Assembly: GCA_023408815.1 (NCBI GenBank)
Contig: JAEYJO010000049.1
Span: forward strand, 16,965 to 80,964
Direction: 5' to 3'
From: Bacillota bacterium
GTDB lineage: Bacteria; Bacillota; Clostridia; Lachnospirales; Lachnospiraceae
DNA: 64,000 bases
Made by a program: the position numbers and the translations under genes. Below the pieces are notes generated by a model that did not search any database, had not been told where the DNA came from, and saw only the letters and a list, made by a program, of their open reading frames with translations. Below, piece by piece: positions 28,296-36,680 of this stretch; position 1 is the stretch's first letter, and the number at the start of each line of letters is the position of its first letter.

Positions 28296-30305
28296 ATGGC
28301 AATAAGAATTACAGGTATGAACTCCGGATTGGATACGGAGTCTATTATTTCGGAATTGATGACGGCTCAGCAGACAAAGGTAGACAATGTGAAGAAGCAG
28401 CAGACGAAGCTGCAGTGGAAGCAGGATGCGTGGAAGGAATTGAACACAAAGGTGTATTCCTTCTTCAATACTACTCTTAATAATATGAGATTTGCAACGG
28501 ATTACAGCAAGAAGACAACGGACGTGTCTAATTCGTCTTATGTCAGTGTTGTAACCGGTAACAGTGCAATGAACTCGAGCCAGAAGATGACCATCGATCA
28601 GCTTGCTACACAGGGGTATTTAACAGGCGGACAGTTGGACGGAAGTTATACGAAGAGCAGCAAGCTGACGGACTTGGATATTGAAGTGGGAAGTTCCTTT
28701 AGCGTTACGGCGAATGGAAAGACCACGGACATAAAAGTGACCGAAGGTATGACGATAAACGGTCTTATAACAAAACTGCAAAGCGCGGGAGTGGATGCGA
28801 ACTTCGATGAAAAGAACCAGAGGTTTCACATAAGCTCTAAGAAAAGCGGTGCGGATAATGACTTTACCATTACTGCCACAAATACGACAGGTGTAGACGC
28901 CCTGACCAAGCTGAAGCTCCTTTCCGGGGATGAACTTAAAACGGAATATGAGAAATATGCGAATATGACGGAGGAGGAAAAACAGGCGGCTATTGAAACC
29001 GAAGTGGCAAAACGTCTGGCTTCCTATTTAAGTCAACAGACGAGCTTGACGAAATCGATAAGTGATCAGGAAGCAGCAATCGAAGCGTTAAAAGAAAGTT
29101 ACAGTGGGATGTATGAAGGAGAATCGATAGACAGCATTAGTTCCAGCGACTTAGAAGATCAGATCTCCGCTATAAAGGCACGTATCGAAGAAATAGGAGA
29201 GCCGGAAGAAGGCTCTGCGGATGCGGAGGAACTGCAGGAGAAGATGGCGGAGCTAGCCGCTCTTCAAACGAAAAAGGACTATGTGGATGAATATGAGACT
29301 GCTAAGACTAAGCTCACATCTACACAAGCTTCGTTGGATACGGTAAACTCCTATATTACAGATGGCGGAGACAGCGGAAAGATTAGAACAGAAGTTACTG
29401 CTGATATCGAAGCGGAAATACAAGCAGCTAAAGACGCATTGGACAGTGGTATAACAGATAGTGGTATCGTGCGGATAACCGGTAAGGACGCTAAGATTTC
29501 ATTGAATGGAGTAGAATATACTTCTACCAGTAACGTATTCGAAATAAACGGGCTTACGATAACTGTAACGGGTGGAGAAGGCGAAGAGGTAACCTTAACG
29601 ACCAGACAGGATACTGATGGAATCTATGATATGATCAAAAGCTTTATCAAAGAATATAATACTTTGATAAATGAAATGGATGCTCTGTATAATGCGGATT
29701 CCGTTACGGGATATGAACCGCTTACGGATGATGAAAAGGATGAAATGTCCGACTCTGAAATTGAGGCATGGGAAACAAAGATAAAGGATTCTATTTTGCG
29801 TGGTGATTCCAATCTTTCGTCCGTAGCTTCCAGCTTAAAAAATATCATGCTTGCAGGCGCGGAAGTGAATGGAACAAAGATGTATCTTTCGAGTTTCGGC
29901 ATATCTACATTAGGATATTTTAGTTCGGCTGAGAATGAGAAAAATGCTTATCATATCGATGGCGATTCGGATGACAGCAGTACTGGCACGAATGAAGACA
30001 AACTGAAAGCGGCAATTGCGGCTGATTCGGATTCTGTTATCGAATTCTTTTCTCAACTGTCACAGAATCTTTATTCCAACCTGAACAGCTTGACAGCTCG
30101 AACGGACCTAAGAAGTTTTGGTTCGATTTATGATGACAAAAAGATGCAGGAGGATTATAATAACTATACGACCAAGATTAGTGATTTGGAGGACAAGCTT
30201 CAAGCTATGGAGGATAGATACTATAATCAGTTTGCAGCTATGGAGACAGCTTTGGCCAAACTCCAATCCAATCAAAGTGCCGTAACAAGTTTATTAGGAG
30301 GTTGA
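28296..30305 (+). CDS. fliD: Flagellar filament cap protein FliD
   Basis: 669 residues. N-terminus ITGMNSGLDTESIISELM is the FliD_N signature, and the C-terminal helices (YYNQFAAMETALAKLQSNQS) form the cap leg. It caps the filament and helps flagellin fold. There is an extended Glu/Lys/Ala-rich, coiled-coil-like insertion at about residues 215-375 that most FliD proteins (about 450-550 residues) lack. Followed after 6 bases by fliS. Confidence 0.93.
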   Translation: MAIRITGMNSGLDTESIISELMTAQQTKVDNVKKQQTKLQWKQDAWKELNTKVYSFFNTTLNNMRFATDYSKKTTDVSNSSYVSVVTGNSAMNSSQKMTIDQLATQGYLTGGQLDGSYTKSSKLTDLDIEVGSSFSVTANGKTTDIKVTEGMTINGLITKLQSAGVDANFDEKNQRFHISSKKSGADNDFTITATNTTGVDALTKLKLLSGDELKTEYEKYANMTEEEKQAAIETEVAKRLASYLSQQTSLTKSISDQEAAIEALKESYSGMYEGESIDSISSSDLEDQISAIKARIEEIGEPEEGSADAEELQEKMAELAALQTKKDYVDEYETAKTKLTSTQASLDTVNSYITDGGDSGKIRTEVTADIEAEIQAAKDALDSGITDSGIVRITGKDAKISLNGVEYTSTSNVFEINGLTITVTGGEGEEVTLTTRQDTDGIYDMIKSFIKEYNTLINEMDALYNADSVTGYEPLTDDEKDEMSDSEIEAWETKIKDSILRGDSNLSSVASSLKNIMLAGAEVNGTKMYLSSFGISTLGYFSSAENEKNAYHIDGDSDDSSTGTNEDKLKAAIAADSDSVIEFFSQLSQNLYSNLNSLTARTDLRSFGSIYDDKKMQEDYNNYTTKISDLEDKLQAMEDRYYNQFAAMETALAKLQSNQSAVTSLLGG

Positions 30306-30311
30306 TAGGTA

Positions 30312-30698
30312 ATGGCGTTGCCCAATGGATATGCACAGTACAATAATAATCAGATTCTGACTGCCTCGCCCGCAGAGCTGACGCTTATGCTTTATAATGG
30401 CGCAATTAAGTTCTGCAATGTCGCAATTGCGGCGATAGAGAAGAAGGATTTGGAGAAGGCTCATACCAATATTGTGAAGGCGGAGAAGATAATTGAATAT
30501 CTCAGAGCCACTTTGGATATGAAATATTCAGTAGCCAAGGATTTCGATAATATATATGCTTATTTGGATAAACGTCTGGTAGAAGCGAATATGAAGAAGG
30601 ATACTGCGATACTGGAGGAGATATGCGAGCATCTTCGCTCGGTACGGGACACGTGGAAAGAAGTAATGCGCCTGAATAGGGAAAAGGGAGTTGTATGA
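30312..30698 (+). CDS. fliS: Flagellin chaperone FliS
   Basis: 128 residues with the FliS pattern: NGYAQYNNNQILTASPAELT at the N-terminus and LMLYNGAIKFCNVAI. It binds the flagellin C-terminus in the cytoplasm to prevent premature assembly. It overlaps the next gene by four bases (ATGA). Confidence 0.95.
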   Translation: MALPNGYAQYNNNQILTASPAELTLMLYNGAIKFCNVAIAAIEKKDLEKAHTNIVKAEKIIEYLRATLDMKYSVAKDFDNIYAYLDKRLVEANMKKDTAILEEICEHLRSVRDTWKEVMRLNREKGVV

Positions 30699-31168
30699 TA
30701 GAAAATTATCTTCAAGTTCTGGAGCAGAGCTTGCACAAAAAAGCGGATATATTGTCTCGTATACAGGAAATCAATCAGAAGCAGGAGCAGATTCTGAAGG
30801 AAGAAGGCGCTTCGGAGGATTTCGATGTCACAATCGACGAGAAGGCTAAATTGATTGAAGAGTTAACGAAGCTGGATGAAGGCTTCGACACGTTGTATCA
30901 GCATATCAAGGAGCGGTTATCTGCCAACAAAGAGAAGTATAAGAATCAGATTGATAAATTGCAACAGTTAATTATTAAGGTGACGGAGAAGAGCGTTGTA
31001 ATTCAGGCACAGGAGGCCAGAAATAAAAAGCTTGCCAAGGATTATTTCACTATAGGAAGAAAGAACTTGCAGAGAAATAGGACAACTTCCAAGGCGGCAT
31101 TGAATTATTATAAGAATATGAGTAACTCACAGGTGATTCAACCTCAATTTATGGACAAAAAAAAATAA
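30695..31168 (+). CDS. FliT-like helical flagellar chaperone
   Basis: 157 residues, almost entirely helical and coiled-coil-like (ILSRIQEINQKQEQILKEE; IDKLQQLIIKVTEKS), ending with NYYKNMSNSQVIQPQFM. It overlaps fliS by four bases and lies between fliS and flagellin, the position of FliT-type chaperones. Sequence similarity to FliT or FlgN is weak, so the assignment rests mostly on position and helical content. Confidence 0.65.
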   Translation: MIENYLQVLEQSLHKKADILSRIQEINQKQEQILKEEGASEDFDVTIDEKAKLIEELTKLDEGFDTLYQHIKERLSANKEKYKNQIDKLQQLIIKVTEKSVVIQAQEARNKKLAKDYFTIGRKNLQRNRTTSKAALNYYKNMSNSQVIQPQFMDKKK

Positions 31169-31187
31169 AAAAATATAAAATATGCTA

Positions 31188-31214
31188 TAAAGTATCTTTA
31201 ATTTTAACCGATAT
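31188..31214 (+). promoter_or_regulatory. Sigma-28 promoter of the flagellin gene
   Basis: TAAA (31188-31191), 16 bases, CCGATAT (31208-31214). The predicted start near 31221 gives a leader of about 118 bases before the flagellin ATG, long enough to hold the CsrA-binding hairpin. Confidence 0.88.
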
Positions 31215-31297
31215 ACATTACAAGTAAAACAATTACTTACGAAATTTAATGTTTACAGAGGAAGCGTACGGTCCGAAGAAAGCATTACAAAAAAACA

Positions 31298-31330
31298 AGT
31301 GGCAGGGAAGCCACTACATATTCAAGGAGG
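31298..31330 (+). promoter_or_regulatory. CsrA-binding leader elements of flagellin
   Basis: AGTGGC (31298-31303) pairs with GCCACT (31310-31315), exposing loop AGGGAA with a GGA; the second GGA lies in the ribosome site CAAGGAGG (31323-31330). This two-site layout, one upstream hairpin and one site over the ribosome-binding sequence, is the known Bacillus hag arrangement for CsrA repression. The fliW-csrA pair is encoded 5 kb upstream. Confidence 0.7.
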
Positions 31331-31338
31331 AATATATT

Positions 31339-32169
31339 ATGGTAGTACAACACAATCTTACAGCGATGAACGCTAGCAGAAACTTAGGTGTCACCACAAG
31401 TGCACAGGCAAAGCAGACGGAGAAGTTATCTTCCGGTTACAGAATCAACCGCGCAGCAGATGATGCAGCAGGTCTTTCGATTTCCGAGAAAATGAGACGT
31501 CAGATCAGAGGTCTTACACAGGCTTCCACGAACGCTCAGGATGGTATCTCCATGGTTCAGACAGCAGAAGGTGCTTTGAATGAAGTTACCGATATGCTTC
31601 AGAGAGTGAATGAACTTACAATCAAAGCTTCTAATGGTACTTATACATCCACACAGAAGAAGTATATCTCTGACGAGATCAATCAGTTAGCATCTGAAAT
31701 CGATAGAGTAGCAACAACGACAAGATTTAATGATCAGTTGCTCCTTTCTGGTGCTTTTGCAACAACATCGATGGTGCTTCAGGTTGGTAATGAAGAAGGC
31801 GAAACGATGAGCATCAGCATTAAGAGCATGACTGCTACAAATATTTCTTCAGTGTTAGCTGGTACTCTTGACTGGTCTGCAACAGATGCAGATATTACAG
31901 ATGTAATCGGAAAGATCAAAGATGGTCTTGAGAAAGTTGCTTCTCAGCGTTCATCTCTCGGTGCTATTCAGAATCGTTTAGAGCACACAATTAACAACTT
32001 GGATAACGTTGTTGAGAATACTACAGCTGCTGAATCGCGTGTACGTGATACAGATATGGCTAAAGAAATGGTATCTTATTCCAACAACCAGATTCTTTCA
32101 CAGGCTGGTCAGGCTATGCTTGCACAGGCTAATCAGGTTAATCAGGGCGTTTTATCCTTACTTCAGTAA
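31339..32169 (+). CDS. hag: Flagellin
   Basis: 276 residues: conserved D0/D1 ends only (VVQHNLTAMNASRNLGVT; SGYRINRAADDAAGLSISEK; NRLEHTINNLDNVVENT; AQANQVNQGVLSLLQ) with almost no variable D2/D3 region. It is the filament subunit. I start it at ATG 31339, behind AAGGAGG; the longer frame from 31249 only covers the leader. Codon use is the most even and translation-friendly of the window. A strong terminator follows. Large glycosyltransferase islands begin 100 bases downstream, so it is the best candidate acceptor for their product. Confidence 0.95.
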   Translation: MVVQHNLTAMNASRNLGVTTSAQAKQTEKLSSGYRINRAADDAAGLSISEKMRRQIRGLTQASTNAQDGISMVQTAEGALNEVTDMLQRVNELTIKASNGTYTSTQKKYISDEINQLASEIDRVATTTRFNDQLLLSGAFATTSMVLQVGNEEGETMSISIKSMTATNISSVLAGTLDWSATDADITDVIGKIKDGLEKVASQRSSLGAIQNRLEHTINNLDNVVENTTAAESRVRDTDMAKEMVSYSNNQILSQAGQAMLAQANQVNQGVLSLLQ

Positions 32170-32198
32170 GAATAACCATCGTACTAGAATAACTGATA

Positions 32199-32228
32199 AG
32201 AGGGCTGATTATATCAGCCCTCTTTTTT
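32199..32228 (+). terminator. Strong terminator after flagellin
   Basis: Perfect 11-bp stem AGAGGGCTGAT (32199-32209) with ATCAGCCCTCT (32213-32223), 3-base loop TAT, then T6. It should isolate the abundant flagellin mRNA from the glycosyltransferase genes. Confidence 0.93.
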
Positions 32229-32269
32229 CGAAATATTATAAGATTTTCAAGAGGGATTTGGTTATCGAT

Positions 32270-33439
32270 ATGAAGATATTAATGTTGGAATGGGATAGTT
32301 TTGCGCAGGAATACATTATCGATGCTTTTCGGAAAGCAGATTGTCAAATTGAAATATATATGTGGCCTTTTGGCAGAGAGGATATGCGGAACAATAATAA
32401 ATTAGAAGAGGAATTGGAGAAAAAGCTGCGGGGTGAAATATACTCGTTTGTTTTTTCTTTAAATTTTTTCCCTATAGTATCTAAAGTCTGTTTTTCACTT
32501 GGAATTCATTATATTTCATGGGTATATGATACCCCTTACTTGCTATTGTACTCTGAACATATTAAATATGACACGACAACTGTATATCTTTTTGACAAAG
32601 CATTATGCAAGTCGCTAAATGAAAGCGGTGTTGAGAATGTTTATTATATGCCTATGGCGGCACCGGTAGAATATTATAACAGTTTGAAGAAGGAAGATGG
32701 GAGAGGCTTTCATTCGGAGATTTCCTTTGTAGGTTCGTTGTATACAGAGGAAGATCAGAATCTCTATAAGAACTTAAAGGGGATTAATGCCTACACACAG
32801 GGATATTTGGAGGCCTTGATCCAAGCACAGAAGAATGTATATGGTATGTTTTTTTTGGAAGAGTTATTAAAGGGACCGATTTTGGATGAACTTCGCAGAA
32901 TTTGTCCGATTGACAGAGGTGAGGATGAATGGGAGTCGGAAGAATGGATATATGCTAATTATTTTCTGGCCAGAAGGCTGACAGGAATACAAAGAGAAGA
33001 AATTCTAAGAGTATTATCTGAAATTTACAGGATAAGATTATATACACCGGGAAAGACTCCGGGGCTACCTCGCGTGGAGAATTGCGGACCGATAGATTAT
33101 GTGCGCGAGATGCCATATGTTTTTAAAAATAGCAAAATTAATTTGAATATGACACTTAGAAGCATTCATTCGGGAATTCCATTAAGGGCTATGGATATTA
33201 TGGGATGCGGGGGATTTCTGCTCACGAATTATCAGGAAGATTTCGTGGAATTCTTTGAGCCGGATGTGGACTATGTTTATTATACAGATAATGAAGATTT
33301 ATTTGCAAAAGTAGAGTATTATCTTAGCCATGATGACGAACGCGGGCGGATTGCGAGAAATGGATATAAAAAGGTGGCTTGTCATCATACTTATGATTGC
33401 CGGATCCGGGAGATGCTCCATCGGATAAAGGGAGAATAA
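32270..33439 (+). CDS. DUF3880/CgeB-type glycosyltransferase
   Basis: 389 residues. An N-terminal DUF3880-like domain (KILMLEWDSFAQEYIIDAF; FVFSLNFFPIVSKVCFSLG; YISWVYDTP) is followed by a C-terminal GT-B half of the Glyco_trans_1_2/CgeB type (RAMDIMGCGGFLLTNYQED; YYLSHDDERGRIARNGYKK). Such proteins transfer sugars from nucleotide donors; the donor and acceptor are unknown. ATG 32270 fits the homology, with a rather distant AGAGGG upstream; the frame is open further back across the flagellin terminator, but that part is not coding in this frame. A close paralogue follows after 7 bases. Likely flagellin glycosylation from position. Confidence 0.82.
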   Translation: MKILMLEWDSFAQEYIIDAFRKADCQIEIYMWPFGREDMRNNNKLEEELEKKLRGEIYSFVFSLNFFPIVSKVCFSLGIHYISWVYDTPYLLLYSEHIKYDTTTVYLFDKALCKSLNESGVENVYYMPMAAPVEYYNSLKKEDGRGFHSEISFVGSLYTEEDQNLYKNLKGINAYTQGYLEALIQAQKNVYGMFFLEELLKGPILDELRRICPIDRGEDEWESEEWIYANYFLARRLTGIQREEILRVLSEIYRIRLYTPGKTPGLPRVENCGPIDYVREMPYVFKNSKINLNMTLRSIHSGIPLRAMDIMGCGGFLLTNYQEDFVEFFEPDVDYVYYTDNEDLFAKVEYYLSHDDERGRIARNGYKKVACHHTYDCRIREMLHRIKGE

Positions 33440-33446
33440 AAGTGAA

Positions 33447-34625
33447 ATGAAGATTTTATGGATGGATTGGGATTCTTTTGGAAGGAATGGAATTTATAAT
33501 GAATTTATAAGCAGAGGATATGAAGTCGAAAGATTTATATTAGATCGTACAGAGAACATGAGATTGAATCAAGAATATGCCAAAGAAATGATTCAGCATA
33601 TGGCAGCGAAAAAATTTGACTTTGTATTCTCTTATAATTACTTTCCTGTTATATCCTTGGCGTGCAATGCGTGTCAGGTGAAATATATTGCATGGGTCTA
33701 TGATAGTCCGATGGTCGCATTGTATTCCAATACTATCTACTTTCCTTACAATTATATATTTATTTTCGATAAGGCGGCATATATGGATTTGGTAGGATAT
33801 GGTGTTAATACAGTGTATTATCTGCCCATGGCTACCGATGTCGGCGCTTACGATGATTATAAGATGGATCAAAATATTCGCGATGTATATACTGCTTCTA
33901 TCGCTTTTGTAGGCTCTACTTATACGGAGAAAAGGCATCAGCTTTATAGCCGGCTGCAAAATGTGGATGATTATACGAGAGGCTATTTGGATGGAATGAT
34001 TCAGGCTCAGAAGAAGATATACGGAGGTTTGATCCTGGAAGAAATGATGACTCCGGATATTATGGAGGAGATATCCAAGGTTCAGCCATGGACGATGAAT
34101 GAAGATGGGTTCGAACGTCCTTCGTGGGTATTCGCCCATTATTATCTAGCCAGAAAGATAACGGCAATGGAGCGTCATGAAGTGCTTAAGCTGCTAGCAG
34201 ATAAGTACCAAGTTGTTCTATATACCAATGAGAAAACGCCGCAGTTATCTAAGGTTGAAAATCGGGGACCGGCCGGGATATTAAAAGAATCTGTATACAT
34301 CTATCGCTGTTCCAAGATTAATCTCAATATATCCCTTCGAAGCATTGTCTCCGGCATGCCATATAGGATTTTTGAGATCATGGGAAGCGGAGGATTTCTT
34401 CTATCTAACCTTCAAGAGGATTTCCTGGATTATTTTGTCCCCGGAGAAGATTTTGACTATTATAGCAGTTATGAAGAACTGATGGAGAAGGCAGAATATT
34501 ATTTATCCCATGAGAAGGAGAGAAAGGAAATTGCCCGGAATGGATATAACAAAATAAAGCAATTTCATTCTTATAAAAATCGTCTGGACACAATATTAAA
34601 TGTGATAAACAACGAGAAGAGATAG
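33447..34625 (+). CDS. DUF3880/CgeB-type glycosyltransferase, paralogue
   Basis: 392 residues, the same architecture as the preceding protein and alignable over its whole length (KILWMDWDSFGRNGIYNEF; YIAWVYDSPMVALYSN; FEIMGSGGFLLSNLQEDFLD; YYLSHEKERKEIARNGYNK). The pair is a tandem duplication that has diverged well beyond the recent stage. The two may add successive sugars of one chain. Donor and linkage are not predictable from the sequence. Confidence 0.82.
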   Translation: MKILWMDWDSFGRNGIYNEFISRGYEVERFILDRTENMRLNQEYAKEMIQHMAAKKFDFVFSYNYFPVISLACNACQVKYIAWVYDSPMVALYSNTIYFPYNYIFIFDKAAYMDLVGYGVNTVYYLPMATDVGAYDDYKMDQNIRDVYTASIAFVGSTYTEKRHQLYSRLQNVDDYTRGYLDGMIQAQKKIYGGLILEEMMTPDIMEEISKVQPWTMNEDGFERPSWVFAHYYLARKITAMERHEVLKLLADKYQVVLYTNEKTPQLSKVENRGPAGILKESVYIYRCSKINLNISLRSIVSGMPYRIFEIMGSGGFLLSNLQEDFLDYFVPGEDFDYYSSYEELMEKAEYYLSHEKERKEIARNGYNKIKQFHSYKNRLDTILNVINNEKR

Positions 34626-34643
34626 TGAGGAGAAGGTTGGCGG

Positions 34644-35723
34644 ATGAGTACATTAAGTGTGAATCCCAGAATATTACATAACATTGAAAAAATACGAAAA
34701 TCTTTGAAAGAAGGTCAGCTTTCGATAGAAGAGCTCCCAATAAAAACGATAGATAATTTGCTGGAGATTACAATGGGGGAAGCGTTTTGGGCGGAAAGAA
34801 AAAATATAAAGGGCGAAATGCATGCGGCACTTCCAGAGGTATATAAGAAGTTATTCAGGGATTTGGCAGAGGAAAAGGACGTAAGAGGCTGTGTGGATTT
34901 GCTTGCGCTTTTTGAAAGCCAGTATAAAAGTTTATATAACCTATTGACCATACAGGAACACTATCAGAGTAATGCAAAGGAAATAGGGACGGCATGGTCG
35001 GAATTACAATATGAACTTCATGAGAAGCGGCAGGGATATTGGGAGGGAAATATAGAACCTTTGCCGTGTAGAAGGGGAGTTGTTTATACGTGCTTATTCG
35101 GTGAAGGTGCGCAGGTAAAAGAACCGATATATAAAAATGCTTTTTGGGATTATATTTGTTTTACGGATCAAAAGACCAAATGGGGAAAGAAAGAAGGAGT
35201 CTGGCTTTTTCTGGAGCCGAAGGGAGGAGAAAACTGGGACAGCAATTTGCTTACCGATTATTATATGATCAATTCTCATAAAGTATTTCCGGATTATGAC
35301 TTCAGCATATGGATAGATCCTCAGATGCATATTGTAGGGGAGTTGGAACAGTGGTATGAGGATTATGGAAAGAGTGCCTCTTTTTTGGCTTTTCCGGATT
35401 CCCGAAGCGATAGTATTTATAACATTATCAGCACGAATCTTAAAGAAGACGACAGAAATATAACGAATCGAAAGAAGATATATCGCTACCGGAAAGAAGG
35501 CTATCCTGAGCGGCATGGCTTGATAGATTTTCGATGTATTTACAAAAATCATAGAGATGAAATATTGTGTAAAGTGTTAGAGGATTGGTGGAAAGAAGTA
35601 GTACAAGAAACGGTTTTCGGGAAGTATGGATTTAATTATGCAGCCTGGAAAAATGATTTTAAGTTTGCTCTTTGTAATCAATTCAGCGAAGATAACTGGT
35701 ATGTAATTTATGCAGAACGATAA
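34644..35723 (+). CDS. DUF616 (TOD1/MUCI70-like) glycosyltransferase-type protein
   Basis: 359 residues. About 120 helical N-terminal residues, then a DUF616 domain: RRGVVYTCLFGEGAQ, DYICFTDQKTKW, INSHKVFPDYDFSIWIDPQM and FRCIYKNHRDE. The family has a GT-A-like fold and includes plant proteins linked to polysaccharide synthesis; the bacterial reaction is not established. The IWID motif is the likely metal and nucleotide-sugar site. Ribosome site GGAGAAGG. It lies in the run of transferases behind flagellin. Confidence 0.75.
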   Translation: MSTLSVNPRILHNIEKIRKSLKEGQLSIEELPIKTIDNLLEITMGEAFWAERKNIKGEMHAALPEVYKKLFRDLAEEKDVRGCVDLLALFESQYKSLYNLLTIQEHYQSNAKEIGTAWSELQYELHEKRQGYWEGNIEPLPCRRGVVYTCLFGEGAQVKEPIYKNAFWDYICFTDQKTKWGKKEGVWLFLEPKGGENWDSNLLTDYYMINSHKVFPDYDFSIWIDPQMHIVGELEQWYEDYGKSASFLAFPDSRSDSIYNIISTNLKEDDRNITNRKKIYRYRKEGYPERHGLIDFRCIYKNHRDEILCKVLEDWWKEVVQETVFGKYGFNYAAWKNDFKFALCNQFSEDNWYVIYAER

Positions 35724-35746
35724 AAGCAGGAGTGGAGAGGAATAAG

Positions 35747-36679
35747 ATGCTTAAGTTTGAGGATGGTTTTTTCACTGGCGAATGGAAAGAAGATTTTTTT
35801 GTGACAGGAGAAATGAAGCGTGTATGGGCAGCACAATTGGAAGTGTTAATGGCTATTGATAAAGTATGCAAGAAAAATGGGATTCAATATTATGCAGATT
35901 CCGGAACACTATTAGGTGCAGTAAGGCATAAAGGATATATTCCCTGGGATGATGATTTTGATATTTCGATGAAAAGGGAAGATTATAACAAGTTTATGCA
36001 TTGCGCATTAAGAGAGCTGCTTCCTTTTTCCTATGTTCTAGGACATCCAAGCCTTAATAATGGTTGGGAACAGCCATTTATGCGTTTGGTCAACAGCACA
36101 CAAATGAGCTTTAATCAAACACATTTGGAACGATGGCACGGATGCCCGTGGGTAGTTGGAGTTGATATATTTCCTTTGGATTATATACCTGATAATAAAG
36201 ATGAAAAAAACGCTTTGTTAGATTTATATTATTTAATACGTTTAGTGATCTGTAATATAAAAGAAGGTGATATGGAAGAGGAAATGAAAGCGGAAATTGA
36301 AGCGGGGCTGTTGGAAATAGAAGAAATATGTAAGATTAAAGTGGATAGGAATCATATCAAATCCGAACTTCTGATATTGATTGACAGACTCTCCCAAGTA
36401 TATAAAGCTGAGGAATGTGAAGAAATAGCAAAGCTTTCATTTGTAGGTGATGACAAAACAGTAATATATAAAAAAGAATGGTATGAGGAATGCGTGATGC
36501 TCCCCTTTGAAAATATAATGCTTCCGATACCAAAAGAATATGATAATATATTGAGGACTTGTTATGGAGATTACATGACTCCTAAGAGAGGTGGTAATTC
36601 TCATAATTATCCTTATTTTGGCCGACAAAAAAAGCGGTGGGAAGAATGGATAACTAAAAACGCCAAGAGAGAGGAATGA
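35747..36679 (+). CDS. LicD-family phosphotransferase, first copy
   Basis: 310 residues with the LicD core YYADSGTLLGAVRHKGYIPW followed by DDDFDISM, the metal-binding acidic cluster. LicD proteins move phosphocholine, phosphoethanolamine or phospho-alditols from a CDP carrier to a glycan. The start is ATG 35747 with GAGAGGA in front, not the GTG at 35732. One base separates its stop from the next gene. In the same island a fused nucleotidyltransferase (42696-44510) may supply the CDP donor. Confidence 0.88.
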   Translation: MLKFEDGFFTGEWKEDFFVTGEMKRVWAAQLEVLMAIDKVCKKNGIQYYADSGTLLGAVRHKGYIPWDDDFDISMKREDYNKFMHCALRELLPFSYVLGHPSLNNGWEQPFMRLVNSTQMSFNQTHLERWHGCPWVVGVDIFPLDYIPDNKDEKNALLDLYYLIRLVICNIKEGDMEEEMKAEIEAGLLEIEEICKIKVDRNHIKSELLILIDRLSQVYKAEECEEIAKLSFVGDDKTVIYKKEWYEECVMLPFENIMLPIPKEYDNILRTCYGDYMTPKRGGNSHNYPYFGRQKKRWEEWITKNAKREE

Positions 36680-36680
36680 T

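Noticed and set aside
32009..32269. Upstream extension of the first CgeB-type gene into flagellin
   Set aside because: The extension reads flagellin codons in another frame and crosses the terminator; homology begins at ATG 32270.
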